Shown here: positions 11,221 through 22,355 of the stretch, in pieces
Layout: each line of letters opens with the position of its first letter
Numbering within the stretch: the stretch's first letter is position 1
Source: Tragulus kanchil
Taxonomy: Eukaryota > Chordata > Mammalia > Artiodactyla > Tragulidae
Assembly (NCBI GenBank): GCA_022376925.1
Contig: JAIOJX010000026.1
Coordinates: 255,871,330-255,935,329 of the forward strand
Length of the DNA: 64,000 bases
Direction of reading: 5' to 3'
The notes under the pieces: generated by a model
Database searches by the model: none
What the model was told of the DNA's origin: nothing
Seen by the model: only the letters and a program-made list of their open reading frames with translations
Translations under genes and position numbers: made by a program

Positions 11221-11432
11221 AGGTTCCACTGATGTGGGTGAAGAATCTGCCTGCAAGACAGGAGACCAAGGAGACATGAGCTGGATCTGGGTTGGGAAGG
11301 TCCCCTGGAGGAGGTAATGGCAAACCAATCCAGTATTGTTTTCTGGAAAATCCCGTGACAGAAGACCCTGGTTGTCTATAGTCCCTGGAGTCACAAAGAG
11401 TGGGAAAGGACTGAGCACAGCACAGCAGCAGC
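11221..11432 (+). mobile_element. Bov-tA SINE, diverged
   Basis: The head is eroded, but AAGAATCTGCCTGCAAGACA, GGGTTGGGAAGGTCCCCTGG, GGAGGTAATGGCAAACCA and AGTCCCTGGAGTCACAAAGA follow the Bov-tA order, ending in ACTGAGCACAGCACAGCAGC. There are many mismatches to the usual consensus. No clear target-site duplication. Confidence 0.8.
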
Positions 11433-13867
11433 AATCAATTATTCTGGAAGCTCTAGAGTTGAACTCTTCAGTTACCAAGGATGAGCTAGGTAAGTTAAAT
11501 GAAGTTCAGAGACACATGGTGGCTTCAAACTTGAAGATAAAATGGTAGCACAGGGCCAGATTTGGGTAATGGAAAAAGCACTGCAATGAAGGCAGGAGGT
11601 GAGAACCACCATTAAGTAACAGAATAGTGATCGCAGTTCCTGTTCCATCATTTTCAAGACCTGTCCCGAGAGTACACTTCTGTCCTGTCACAAAAGACTT
11701 AACAGTGACCACTAAAACTTTCCCAATGAGTTTGAGGTTCACTTTGGTTTCTTGGAGGTAATCCTCTCAAGATGCATGCTTTTCCTTTTCTCCATAACAA
11801 GGGTCTTCTGAAAATAATCTGTGAGCCTGCAGAAAATCACCCCTTCCCACTCCCCCAAATTATCTATAGCATGCGAGAGCAAAGTCTACATTAACTCAGG
11901 TTTTTCTTTTTAACTTGGAAGAAAAAAAATGTAGCAAGTCATTTAACAAAAGCCTTGGAAACTCTTGAAACTGAGTAAGTAGCACGTAATGATCAGAGGC
12001 CTTTCCCATTTTCTGAGTGTCTTGATGAACTCAGGGGTCCAGGGGCAACGAAAGAAGAGCATGGTGGTGGGGGAGGTAGCGCTCTGAGTTTGCCAGAGGA
12101 TACAAGATATATTCTTCCTGAGAAACAATCCGTGACCCATTCATCTGGAATGATTCCAAGGAAGCCTGCTAGGTAGGGGAAAATTGTTATAAGATCAGCA
12201 CATTTCCTCTCCACTAGCCCCCTACCCCCACCCCAAGGCTCTGAGACCCTGTAGACAACCCAGATCACAAGTTGGAGGAGGGGACCAGGCAGCATCATGG
12301 CTTTGCATACGTTGATTTTATCTTTCTCTAGATCCCCGGTATAATGAGATGTTTAAAATTGTTTTAAGTTTCAGTTGTTATTTTTATTCATAAAGAGAAC
12401 GAGAAAAAGAAAAAAACAAAATCACATTGATACAAAATAATCATACCTCATAATTTATATCAGAATATATATTTATATGTATAAATACATATATATCCTT
12501 GAATACATGTGTTATGCTTCTATTTTTTGCATATTGTAGCTATAAAAAACAAACCATATGTCATTACATTTATCCAACCTCTTGCTCATCTGGAAAGACT
12601 TTTTTCCCTCAAGCTTCTAAGAGTCTTTAATGTGAACCAATTAAAACATTGCAATTTTTCAAAGGCTTCTGTAAAAGGAAGTAACTTCAGTCATTAGAAT
12701 ATTTAAAATTTGAAATCTGTATACTAAAAGATGCAGAAAATGCAAAATTGAGTTATAAACATTTTTTCTTATTCATGATGTCTTATAATCAGACTTGCCC
12801 CCTGCCTGAAATTTGTTCAGTGCTGGTGCTGCCAACTCATATTTTATCAGATGTATTGTAAAGATATGGCCAGCTTTTTTGGTGATATTGAAATGATAAA
12901 TCATAGAATGAAGGCTAATTTATAAAGCCTTCTAGGTTATTTTCCTATTTTTAAGTAAAATTTTATCTAATTTAAAAGAATTCATTACTTGACAATTTTA
13001 TTCTTCAAACATACAGAATTAATTTTTACAATTTTATTTTGTAATAAATTACCCCAATAATTAATCTTTGTGCCACTGAACAGTGCTATGGCTTCAGTAC
13101 TGCATTCCAATTCTGACTCTTTCTGGATGAAAAGTAAATTGTTTCTTTGTTGCCACGTTGTTGAAGGAAAGGAAGTAAAGACTGATTTCTCATTTCTATT
13201 TTAATAAAACAGTTTTTTTTTTTATCTTCATAGAGCACACCAGAGTATTAACTCTGAACCCCTTTCTAATGCTGAAGAGAGATTCTCCCTTTCTTTCCCA
13301 TAAATCTAATCCATGCTCATCAGCATCCTCCTCCATAAACTTTGATCAGCTAACTCTACAAGTCAAAGGCTGGATCTTAACACCTTTTTCTCTACAGTTT
13401 CCTCTCAATACTAGGCATAATGCATTGCAAAAAAAGATGATTCACTGAGTATTTTAACTTTTACTTTGATTTATTAAGCACCAATTTGCATCTAATGTTT
13501 TCCTGGACAATTGTCCTATATAAATGTATAATTTAGGACAGTTGACATTAACAAAAACACCCAGGTATAAATTATAATTTCAGGACAATGTTTGACTTCA
13601 CACCTGGAAGATGAAAGTATAATAGCCATTCACTTCAGTGGGTTCTCAACCACTTCAATAGGTGATTACTTTTTTATTATTATTATTTTCACCTGGAATT
13701 CATATATGGGCTTAATTATAGGCAACAAATTCAGAAAATAATGATAATTTGAAAATATTTCTATTGTTTAAGACAAGATTTTTTTTTTTAATACTTCCAG
13801 GATGAGGAGCAAGTCCTCTAATAGATACAGCTACCATGTATGAATGTCTACTAAAAGCAAAAATCTC
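11433..13867. other. Single-copy non-coding sequence, nothing recognised
   Basis: Mixed AT-rich sequence with a purine-rich stretch near 12395-12420 and an ATATAT tract near 12465-12500. No open frame exceeds about 100 codons, and none shows a recognisable domain. I see no gene, RNA or clear transposon. Confidence 0.55.
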
Positions 13868-13869
13868 TG

Positions 13870-14010
13870 AATATATTATTGTTTAATCCTCATAATACAC
13901 AGAAAGTTAAGTTATTTTTGCCTCTATGTCACCAATAATGAGACAGGGGCTTAGAATAGGAACCAAGTTGCTTAAAGCCACATCTGGATCTGTATCTAGA
14001 TTATACTGTC
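13870..14010 (+). mobile_element. MIR SINE fragment
   Basis: TTTAATCCTCATAATACACA, ATGAGACAGGGGCTTAGAAT, AAGTTGCTTAAAGCCACATC and a following TCTGGATCTG follow the MIR core order (TTTAATCCTCACAA..., GATGAGGAAACTGAGGC, AAGTAACTTGCCCAAGGTCA). It recurs at 14964-15104 by duplication 4. Confidence 0.65.
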
Positions 14011-14167
14011 TTTCTAGAGGGAGGCTCAGCAAAGCAGTGGTGGGAGTCCAGGCAGAACCTCCTGACCTCCTGGGGCCTGCCTTGAATCCTGTGTCAATCC
14101 ATTTATAGCCATCAGATGACCAAGAGAGCAAGAGGTCTAAAACATAAGCAATTGGTAATTCCAACTA

Positions 14168-14765
14168 TTTCATAGTTTAGCTTTTATTTTAAAACTGTAT
14201 GATTCACTGGGTTTTAGATTATTCATAGTGTTGTATAACCATCGCCACTGTTTCCAGAACCTTTTCATTGCTCTCAAAAGAAACACTTTACCCTGAGCAG
14301 TTGTTCCCAGTTGCCCCTTTCCCAGCCTTTGACAACCACTCTTCTACTTTCTCTGTATATTTACCTCTTCTGTGAACATCTCATACAAGTGGAATCACTC
14401 AGTACGTGGGCTTTTTGCATCTGATTTCTTTTACATAGCAAAATATTTTCAAAGTTCGTCCACATGGTAGCATGCATCAGTACATCATTGCTTTTTATGA
14501 TTGCATAGTATTCCATTATGTGTACATAACACTTTTTGTTTAACTATTCATCAATTGATAAACACGAGTTGTTTCCACTTTTAAGCTGTTATGAATGATG
14601 CTGCTATAAAGATCTGAGTGCAAGTTTTTGTCTGGACTATGCTTTTAATTCTCTTTAATTCTCAAAGTTGAATTCAAGAATTCTAAAGAATTCTACAAGT
14701 AGAACTGATGGTTGTTTAAATTATTGAGAGACTGCCAAATTGCTTTCCAGCGTGACTGTGGAGAT
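14168..14765 (-). mobile_element. Ancient L1 3'-end fragment, antisense
   Basis: The + strand shows the reverse complement of the old L1 3' region: GTATAACCATCGCCACTGTT, CCAGCCTTTGACAACCACTC, ATACAAGTGGAATCACTCAG, CCACATGGTAGCATGCATCA, TAGTATTCCATTATGTGTAC and ATGAATGATGCTGCTATAAA. The length and order suit a 5'-truncated, heavily mutated L1M-type element. No usable reading frame remains. Duplicate at 15262-15859. Confidence 0.8.
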
Positions 14766-15261
14766 TCCATTTTTTAAGGATCAGATCCATGAATTTTTGA
14801 GATGTCACCCAAGTGACTTTTCACCCTTTTCAACAGCTACAGATTTCACTTTCTGGTGAAGAAGTTGGAAAATTGAAAGCGCATAGAATTGAGAGCAAAG
14901 TATGGCAATGGGACGTTTCTTGGCAAAGAGATATTGTTCAATTTTATTAACAGATCCTGTTTGAATATATTATTGTTTAATCCTCATAATACACAGAAAG
15001 TTAAGTTATTTTTGCCTCTATGTCACCAATAATGAGACAGGGGCTTAGAATAGGAACCAAGTTGCTTAAAGCCACATCTGGATCTGTATCTAGATTATAC
15101 TGTCTTTCTAGAGGGAGGCTCAGCAAAGCAGTGGTGGGAGTCCAGGCAGAACCTCCTGACCTCCTGGGGCCTGCCTTGAATCCTGTGTCAATCCATTTAT
15201 AGCCATCAGATGACCAAGAGAGCAAGAGGTCTAAAACATAAGCAATTGGTAATTCCAACTA

Positions 15262-15859
15262 TTTCATAGTTTAGCTTTTATTTTAAAACTGTATGATTCA
15301 CTGGGTTTTAGATTATTCATAGTGTTGTATAACCATCGCCACTGTTTCCAGAACCTTTTCATTGCTCTCAAAAGAAACACTTTACCCTGAGCAGTTGTTC
15401 CCAGTTGCCCCTTTCCCAGCCTTTGACAACCACTCTTCTACTTTCTCTGTATATTTACCTCTTCTGTGAACATCTCATACAAGTGGAATCACTCAGTACG
15501 TGGGCTTTTTGCATCTGATTTCTTTTACATAGCAAAATATTTTCAAAGTTCGTCCACATGGTAGCATGCATCAGTACATCATTGCTTTTTATGATTGCAT
15601 AGTATTCCATTATGTGTACATAACACTTTTTGTTTAACTATTCATCAATTGATAAACACGAGTTGTTTCCACTTTTAAGCTGTTATGAATGATGCTGCTA
15701 TAAAGATCTGAGTGCAAGTTTTTGTCTGGACTATGCTTTTAATTCTCTTTAATTCTCAAAGTTGAATTCAAGAATTCTAAAGAATTCTACAAGTAGAACT
15801 GATGGTTGTTTAAATTATTGAGAGACTGCCAAATTGCTTTCCAGCGTGACTGTGGAGAT
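15262..15859 (-). mobile_element. L1 3'-end fragment, antisense, duplicate copy
   Basis: Copy of 14168-14765 at +1094 bp within direct duplication 4. Not an independent insertion. Confidence 0.8.
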
Positions 15860-16549
15860 TCCATTTTTTAAGGATCAGATCCATGAATTTTTGAGATGTC
15901 ACCCAAGTGACTTTTCACCCTTTTCAACAGCTACAGATTTCACTTTCTGGTGAAGAAGTTGGAAAATTGAAAGCGCATAGAATTGAGAGCAAAGTATGGC
16001 AATGGGACGTTTCTTGGCAAAGAGATATTGTTCTTATAACTTCCTGTAGATTGATGTGAAAACAGAAAGGGAGGAGCAAAGGAGGCAACTCGAGGTTGGC
16101 TATTTGAAAAAGTCATTTTGGAAGAGCTGCTATGCTGAGTGCAGTTCAGCAGGAAGTTGGAAGAACAGAATTTAAGAGGCAGAGAAGCGAATATCTGGCA
16201 TTCAGAAAGTCTATTTTGAGTGCTCATGAGGTGTAAGGCATGACTGAAGGGGATGAAATCTATAGATGTCCTATCTTCTGTGTCCAGAGGTATGGAGGTG
16301 TGAATGACAACCAGTTAAATAAGTATAACAAATTTTAATTTTTAACTGAGAATAAGAGTATTTCTTTTATCACCTATGAGAATGGGTCAAAATAAATACT
16401 GGTAAAGCACCCAAGACCCTAATTTCCTGAAACAGACTCTTCTCTTAGATTAAAAACTTGAATCTACTGATTCTAGAAAGGATTTCATAGTTATTATAAA
16501 TGACTTATGCTGAAAATCTTTATAAATGAAGCTTCTTAAACTACATTTT

Positions 16550-17785
16550 TAAAAAATTATTGAGATTAAATTGCGTAATAAAACCAAACTGTTTAAAGTG
16601 AATGATTCAGTGCCATTTAGTACCTTCACAATATTGTGCAATCACCAACTCCACCTATTACCAAAACATTTCAATCACTCCAAGAGAAAATATGCCTTAT
16701 TGGAGCTTCCCTGGTAACTCATTGGTAAACAGTTCTCCCGCTAATTCAGGAGACATGGGTTCGATCCCCGATATGGGAAGATCCCACATGCTGTGGAGCA
16801 ACTAAGCCCATGAGCTACGACTATTGAGCCTGTGCTCTAGAACCTCAGAGCTGCGACTATTGAGCCCATGTGCAGCAACCACTGAAGCCCGTATGCCCTA
16901 CAGCCTGCGTTCCATAACAAGAGAAGTCACTGCAACAAGAAGCCTGCTCACCTCAACTAGAGAGTAGCCCGCACTCCCTGCAACTAGAGAAGAACCTGTG
17001 GCAGGAGTGAAAACCTAGAATAGCCAAAAATACATAAATATTTTAAAAAAGAAAATATGCCTTATCCATTAAGCAGATTTTTTCCTCATCCTCAGGTAAC
17101 TACTAATTTGCATTCTGTCTTGTGGACTTACCTTTTCTGGATATTTCATAAAAATGGAATCATCTAGTAGCCTTTTGTGCCTGGGCTTCCTTTCATGTAG
17201 TGTGTTTTCAAGGTTCATTCACATGGTAGCCTGTATCAGTACTTCGTTTCTTTCTATGGCTGAATTATATTCATTATGTGTGCATAGAACAATTCGTATA
17301 TCTATTCACCTGTTGATGGACTTTTGGACTGTTTCCATCTTTTGACTGTTGTTAATCAGTGCTGTTATGCCTACACATGTATTTGTTTGAGAACTTGTTT
17401 TCAATTCTTTTGGGTATATATACAGCAGTGAAATTGCTGGATTGTACAGTAATTCTATGTTTAACTTTTAGGAGAGCTAATAAACAGTTTTTCTCAGCAG
17501 TTGAACCAAAATTTTACATTCCTACCAGTACTATATTAGGGTTCCAACTTATCCATATCTTTGCTGACACTTCTTTTCTCTTCTTTAATAGCCATCTTTG
17601 TAGGTGTAAAGTGATATTTCATTGTGGTTTTGATTTGCATTGCCCTAATGACTAAGGATATAGAACACTTTTTTATGTGCTTGTTGGTCCTTTGCATAAC
17701 TTCCTTCCAGAAATGTCTATTCAAGTTGTATACCCATTTTAAAATTGTGTTGTTGAATTGTAAGAGTGGCTTATATATTCTAGAT
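16550..17785 (-). mobile_element. Ancient L1 3'-end fragment, antisense, split by a CHR-type SINE
   Basis: Left of the SINE lie the motifs ATATTGTGCAATCACCAACT and TTACCAAAACATTTCAATCA. Right of it the element resumes with ATAAAAATGGAATCATCTAG, ACATGGTAGCCTGTATCAGT, TTGATGGACTTTTGGACTGT, GGGTATATATACAGCAGTGA and GGTGTAAAGTGATATTTCAT. This is the reverse complement of an L1M-type 3' region. It is interrupted at 16701-17050. The part from 17066 on recurs at 18196-18915. Confidence 0.8.
16686..17065 (+). mobile_element. CHR-type tRNA-derived SINE with 15-bp target-site duplication
   Basis: The insert at 16701-17050 has a tRNA-like head (GAGCTTCCCTGGTAACTCAT, B box GGTTCGATCCC), AGATCCCACATGCTGTGGAG, then the repeated 'CAACTACTGAGCC'-like motifs diagnostic of the CHR group, and an A-rich tail. 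GAAAATATGCCTTAT occurs at 16686-16700 and again at 17051-17065. It interrupted the antisense L1, so it is younger than that L1. Confidence 0.85.
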
Positions 17786-17794
17786 ACTGAATCT

Positions 17795-17880
17795 TAAAAT
17801 ATATATACACACATACACATATGTGCATATGTATACTATATATATTAAACATATATACAAACTATGTATATGATATATGA
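17795..17880. repeat. AT/CA-rich simple-repeat tract
   Basis: Irregular alternating ATATAT, ACACAT and GTATAC units run through this stretch. It has no clean period. It reappears at 18925-19010 through duplication 5. Confidence 0.7.
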
Positions 17881-18022
17881 ATTTCTTTTTCAAAAATGAA
17901 TACAATTTCAAAGAAACGATTATGCATTTCAATAAATAACACATATTAATAGTTTCAACCATAGTTTTCATGACCTTATTTTCTGGGAGCTATGACACAA
18001 GATTATGTGAATATTGAAACCC

Positions 18023-18915
18023 CTGAAGCCCGTGCCCTACAGCCTGCTCCAAACGGAGTCACTGCAACAAGAAGCCTGCTCACCTCAACTAGAGAGTAGC
18101 CCGCACTCCTGCAACTAGAGAAGAACCTGTGGCAGGAGTGAAAACCTAGAATAGCCAAAATACATAAATATTTTAAAAAAGAAAATATGCCTTATCCATT
18201 AAGCAGATTTTTTCCTCATCCTCAGGTAACTACTAATTTGCATTCTGTCTTGTGGACTTACCTTTTCTGGATATTTCATAAAAATGGAATCATCTAGTAG
18301 CCTTTTGTGCCTGGGCTTCCTTTCATGTAGTGTGTTTTCAAGGTTCATTCACATGGTAGCCTGTATCAGTACTTCGTTTCTTTCTATGGCTGAATTATAT
18401 TCATTATGTGTGCATAGAACAATTCGTATATCTATTCACCTGTTGATGGACTTTTGGACTGTTTCCATCTTTTGACTGTTGTTAATCAGTGCTGTTATGC
18501 CTACACATGTATTTGTTTGAGAACTTGTTTTCAATTCTTTTGGGTATATATACAGCAGTGAAATTGCTGGATTGTACAGTAATTCTATGTTTAACTTTTA
18601 GGAGAGCTAATAAACAGTTTTTCTCAGCAGTTGAACCAAAATTTTACATTCCTACCAGTACTATATTAGGGTTCCAACTTATCCATATCTTTGCTGACAC
18701 TTCTTTTCTCTTCTTTAATAGCCATCTTTGTAGGTGTAAAGTGATATTTCATTGTGGTTTTGATTTGCATTGCCCTAATGACTAAGGATATAGAACACTT
18801 TTTTATGTGCTTGTTGGTCCTTTGCATAACTTCCTTCCAGAAATGTCTATTCAAGTTGTATACCCATTTTAAAATTGTGTTGTTGAATTGTAAGAGTGGC
18901 TTATATATTCTAGAT
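18023..18915. mobile_element. Duplicate of the CHR SINE 3' half and adjoining L1
   Basis: 18023-18180 repeats the distal half of the CHR-type SINE in an error-rich form. 18196-18915 repeats the antisense L1. The missing SINE head is explained by the duplication edge at 18023, not by biological truncation. Confidence 0.8.
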
Positions 18916-19148
18916 ACTGAATCTTAAAATATATATACACACATACACATATGTGCATATGTATACTATATATATTAAACATATATACAAACTATGTATA
19001 TGATATATGAATTTCTTTTTCAAAAATGAATACAATTTCAAAGAAACGATTATGCATTTCAATAAATAACACATATTAATAGTTTCAACCATAGTTTTCA
19101 TGACCTTATTTTCTGGGAGCTATGACACAAGATTATGTGAATATTGAA

Positions 19149-19423
19149 TACCTAACACGTAAGGTTTGCCACACATCTTTAACACTTTGATGATAAATTA
19201 CTGATACTTGTTAAGAGGAAACGCCATGCAAAAGACTCTAAGTCTATGTCAAGGAAATGATCCGAGAGTAGCCAGTTTCACAGGGCACAGCTTTTTCAAC
19301 AAAGAAGATTATGTAAACAATGTTTTATGGCTCCTGATACTGTAACTTGAGAAAGTAAATAATAAAAGTACTCCGGATATGTTGAAAGTGCTTTGGCAAC
19401 ACAGAGGCCCATGTGATTCTTCT

Positions 19424-19455
<32 letters not shown>

Positions 19456-20260
19456 CACACACTGATAGCCACTAATGAAAGACAAAATGCTTATTTTCCA
19501 TGGAATTTAAAAATTTCCACCTTCTGTGTTTTTTCTAAAAAGCTAATCTAGAGGAATAAAACCTCAGGTTTAGACTTTCATTGTTTATTTTTGGAGCCTC
19601 TGCTTTGGCAGCCTGAGTGCTGCTGGCAAGATACACCCGATACCAATTTGGGCCCATTCGTGTGTGATCTCTTAGAAACGTCCCCCTTATCCTGCCCGCT
19701 TCTGTAACTCCATGGCTATGGTGTGGGAGTTGGTAGGAGAATAGGTGTAGGACGACACAGAGCAGAGGTAACATTAGAGAGAAGACATCCAGAATAAATC
19801 CTGATGAGTGGAGGAGAGGTGATGGGAAGATTGGAAAGAGAAAATCATTTTGAGTCCAGTCACGAACTGAATTTACATATTGAATGGCTTTCCTCTACAT
19901 ACACAGAATTTGGGTGGGACCAGAAACACGATGAAAAAGCTGTATAAATCATTGAATTACAGACAGTGGTACCATATTCCATTTTCCAAGCAACCCAACC
20001 AATGTTTATTCAGGCAGTCACTTAATGGTTAGTTCAGTAACCGTACTTAAATTTCAATAGTGACTTAGGACTTGCCACTAGGGATATGTTTATTGGTACT
20101 CTATATTGAACATTGATTGATGACAGTAATATATAACAAAGAGCGGAAAAGGCATTCCACATGCTACTCTGGAATACCAGACAAATGGCACTGCCCATGT
20201 TTCATGGTGTTGTAGGAAGATCATGGTCCAGCAGACGTGAATTTATGGAATCTTAGGTAG
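19149..20260. other. Single-copy sequence with a 30-base poly(A) run
   Basis: No gene or recognisable transposon. A pure A run of about 30 bases lies at 19425-19454 with no SINE or LINE body that I can identify beside it. Open frames are under 80 codons and featureless. Confidence 0.55.
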
Positions 20261-20418
20261 GCTCCATGATTTGCATTTCACTTTCCTAAGAAGAAATATA
20301 TTTATTCTAATTTAAATTTTTTTTAGCTTTATAGTTTGGAGAATTAAATGGAATAATCTATATGAAGTACTTGATATATTGATATTGACATTCAAAATTG
20401 GCAATTAAATTATTACTT

Positions 20419-20822
20419 AAAATAGGTCTTGAGGGCTTCCCTGGTGGTCCAGTGGGTAAGGACACCGCATTGCAGTGCAAGGGGCGCCAGTTCGATCCCT
20501 GGCCTGGGAAGATCCCACGTGCCATGGAGCGGCTGGACTGATGTGTCCAATTACCGAGCTGGAGCTCTGGGGCGCATGTGCCCAGAGCCAGCGCTCTGCG
20601 ACGACAGAGGACACCGCGATGGGAGGCCCACAGGAGACAAAGAACAAAGACGGATGAAAAATAGAGAAAGACCAATAGAAGTGGCCCGCCTTTTCCCCTC
20701 CCTCCCCACCCCATCCTCCCCCCCAAAAAATGATAAATAAAATTTTAAAAATGAAAAAAAAAAAAAACCGCTTGTGGACCCAGTAGAAGAAAAAATTATA
20801 TATATACAAAAATAGGTCTTGA
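20419..20822 (+). mobile_element. tRNA-derived SINE with 14-bp target-site duplication and a 3' extra segment
   Basis: The element spans 20433-20808: head GGCTTCCCTGGTGGTCCAGT with the A box, B box AGTTCGATCCC, a TGATGTGTCCAATTACCGAG module, GATGGGAGGCCCACAGGAGA, pyrimidine tract CTCCCTCCCCACCCC, then A-rich sequence. AAAATAGGTCTTGA flanks it at 20419-20432 and 20809-20822. Beyond the poly(A) there are about 40 bases of unrelated sequence (CCGCTTGTGGACCCAGTAG then ATATAT) inside the target repeat. These look like a short 3' transduction. Confidence 0.9.
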
Positions 20823-21277
20823 TACTCACAGACAAAATCTGGCACACGGATGAATTTTCTTTACTCATAAATTAGTCAACAGGGTTCAAAATTGAGAGAG
20901 AGTTTACACCTGACAATCCAGTTTTCTGGTTTCTCTTGACAAAAATCAGGCTGTGGAATAATAGGCCCATATTGTCCCTGGCAACAGTTTGAGTCAGTAG
21001 TGATTATCCTTTCAAATGCATTCACCAGCTTGCTTGAGTCCCATCCTTAGGTTACCGAGGCCTTGCTGACCCCCTGTCTGGTTTGTTTCCTTCTAATTGC
21101 ATAGCTGGCCTCAGCAGTTGCTTGAGATTGAGAACTCTACTCCAATGCATCCATCACATTTATCCAATACAAGATTCTCAACTATCAATTTAAATCATGC
21201 AAAATAAATCCCACTAAGGAAGACAGTAGGTGGAGATGACAATTCCTTTGTGAATGTTACCATATTACTGTTCTGGT

Positions 21278-21357
21278 GCTTAGTCGTGTCTCTTTGTGAT
21301 TCCATGAACTGCAGCATGCCAGGCTCCCTATCCTCCACTGTCTCCTGGAGTTTGCTC
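21278..21357 (-). mobile_element. BovB/Bov-A 3' end, cut by duplication edge
   Basis: The first 80 bases of the antisense BovB end (GTGCTTAGTCGTGTCTC..., ATGCCAGGCTCC, CTGTCTCCTGGAGTTTGCTC) stop at the duplication 6 junction. The full version begins at 22356. Confidence 0.75.
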
Positions 21358-21511
21358 CATGATTTGCATTTCACTTTCCTAAGAAGAAATATATTTATTC
21401 TAATTTAAATTTTTTTTAGCTTTATAGTTTGGAGAATTAAATGGAATAATCTATATGAAGTACTTGATATATTGATATTGACATTCAAAATTGGCAATTA
21501 AATTATTACTT

Positions 21512-21905
21512 AAAATAGGTCTTGAGGGCTTCCCTGGTGGTCCAGTGGGTAAGGACACCGCATTGCAGTGCAAGGGGCGCCAGTTCGATCCCTGGCCTGG
21601 GAAGATCCCACGTGCCATGGAGCGGCTGGACTGATGTGTCCAATTACCGAGCTGGAGCTCTGGGGCGCATGTGCCCAGAGCCAGCGCTCTGCGACGACAG
21701 AGGACACCGCGATGGGAGGCCCACAGGAGACAAAGAACAAAGACGGATGAAAAATAGAGAAAGACCAATAGAAGTGGCCCGCCTTTTCCCCTCCCTCCCC
21801 ACCCCATCCTCCCCAAAAATGATAAATAAAATTTTAAAATGAAAAAAAAAACCGCTTGTGGACCCAGTAGAAGAAAAATTATATATATACAAAAATAGGT
21901 CTTGA
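21512..21905 (+). mobile_element. tRNA-derived SINE, duplicate copy
   Basis: Repeats the 20419-20822 insertion, target-site repeats included (21512-21525 and 21892-21905), with shorter homopolymers. Same insertion event, counted twice by duplication 6. Confidence 0.85.
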
Positions 21906-22355
21906 TACTCACAGACAAAATCTGGCACACGGATGAATTTTCTTTACTCATAAATTAGTCAACAGGGTTCAAAATTGAGAGAGAGTTTACACCTGACAAT
22001 CCAGTTTTCTGGTTTCTCTTGACAAAAATCAGGCTGTGGAATAATAGGCCCATATTGTCCCTGGCAACAGTTTGAGTCAGTAGTGATTATCCTTTCAAAT
22101 GCATTCACCAGCTTGCTTGAGTCCCATCCTTAGGTTACCGAGGCCTTGCTGACCCCCTGTCTGGTTTGTTTCCTTCTAATTGCATAGCTGGCCTCAGCAG
22201 TTGCTTGAGATTGAGAACTCTACTCCAATGCATCCATCACATTTATCCAATACAAGATTCTCAACTATCAATTTAAATCATGCAAAATAAATCCCACTAA
22301 GGAAGACAGTAGGTGGAGATGACAATTCCTTTGTGAATGTTACCATATTACTGTT

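Larger units (their letters stand above)
13868..16033. repeat. Direct duplication 4 (13868-14939 and 14962-16033)
   Basis: A 1072-bp segment repeats at 1094 bp with no length change that I can see. The copies are separated by 22 bp of filler at 14940-14961. It covers a MIR fragment, an L1 3' fragment and flanking sequence. Confidence 0.95.
16882..19148. repeat. Direct duplication 5 (16882-18018 and 18023-19148)
   Basis: Spacing starts at 1141 bp and settles at 1130 bp because the first 150 bp of copy 2 have lost bases: GCCCGTATGCCC becomes GCCCGTGCCC, a 44-bp stretch around 16905 is shortened to about 35, and CTCCCTG becomes CTCCTG. The rest is essentially identical. Errors confined to one edge of the copy, with near-identity beyond, point to an uncorrected long-read segment at a gap-fill edge. 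Confidence 0.95.

Noticed and set aside
16686..17065. Interspersed short direct repeats in the CHR SINE as a CRISPR-like array.
   Set aside because: The repeats are the degenerate internal 'ACTATTGAGCC' motifs normal for CHR elements. They are irregular in length and spacing, and there is no cas gene in a eukaryotic setting.
19425..19454. Poly(A) run as the tail of a processed pseudogene.
   Set aside because: No coding-like or transcript-like body and no target-site repeat could be identified next to it.
20417..21951. Minus-strand frames of up to 166 codons with a hydrophobic start, resembling a membrane protein.
   Set aside because: The hydrophobic part is translated poly-T and pyrimidine-rich tail, and the rest is SINE body. 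The frame spans the element boundary and changes with homopolymer length between copies.
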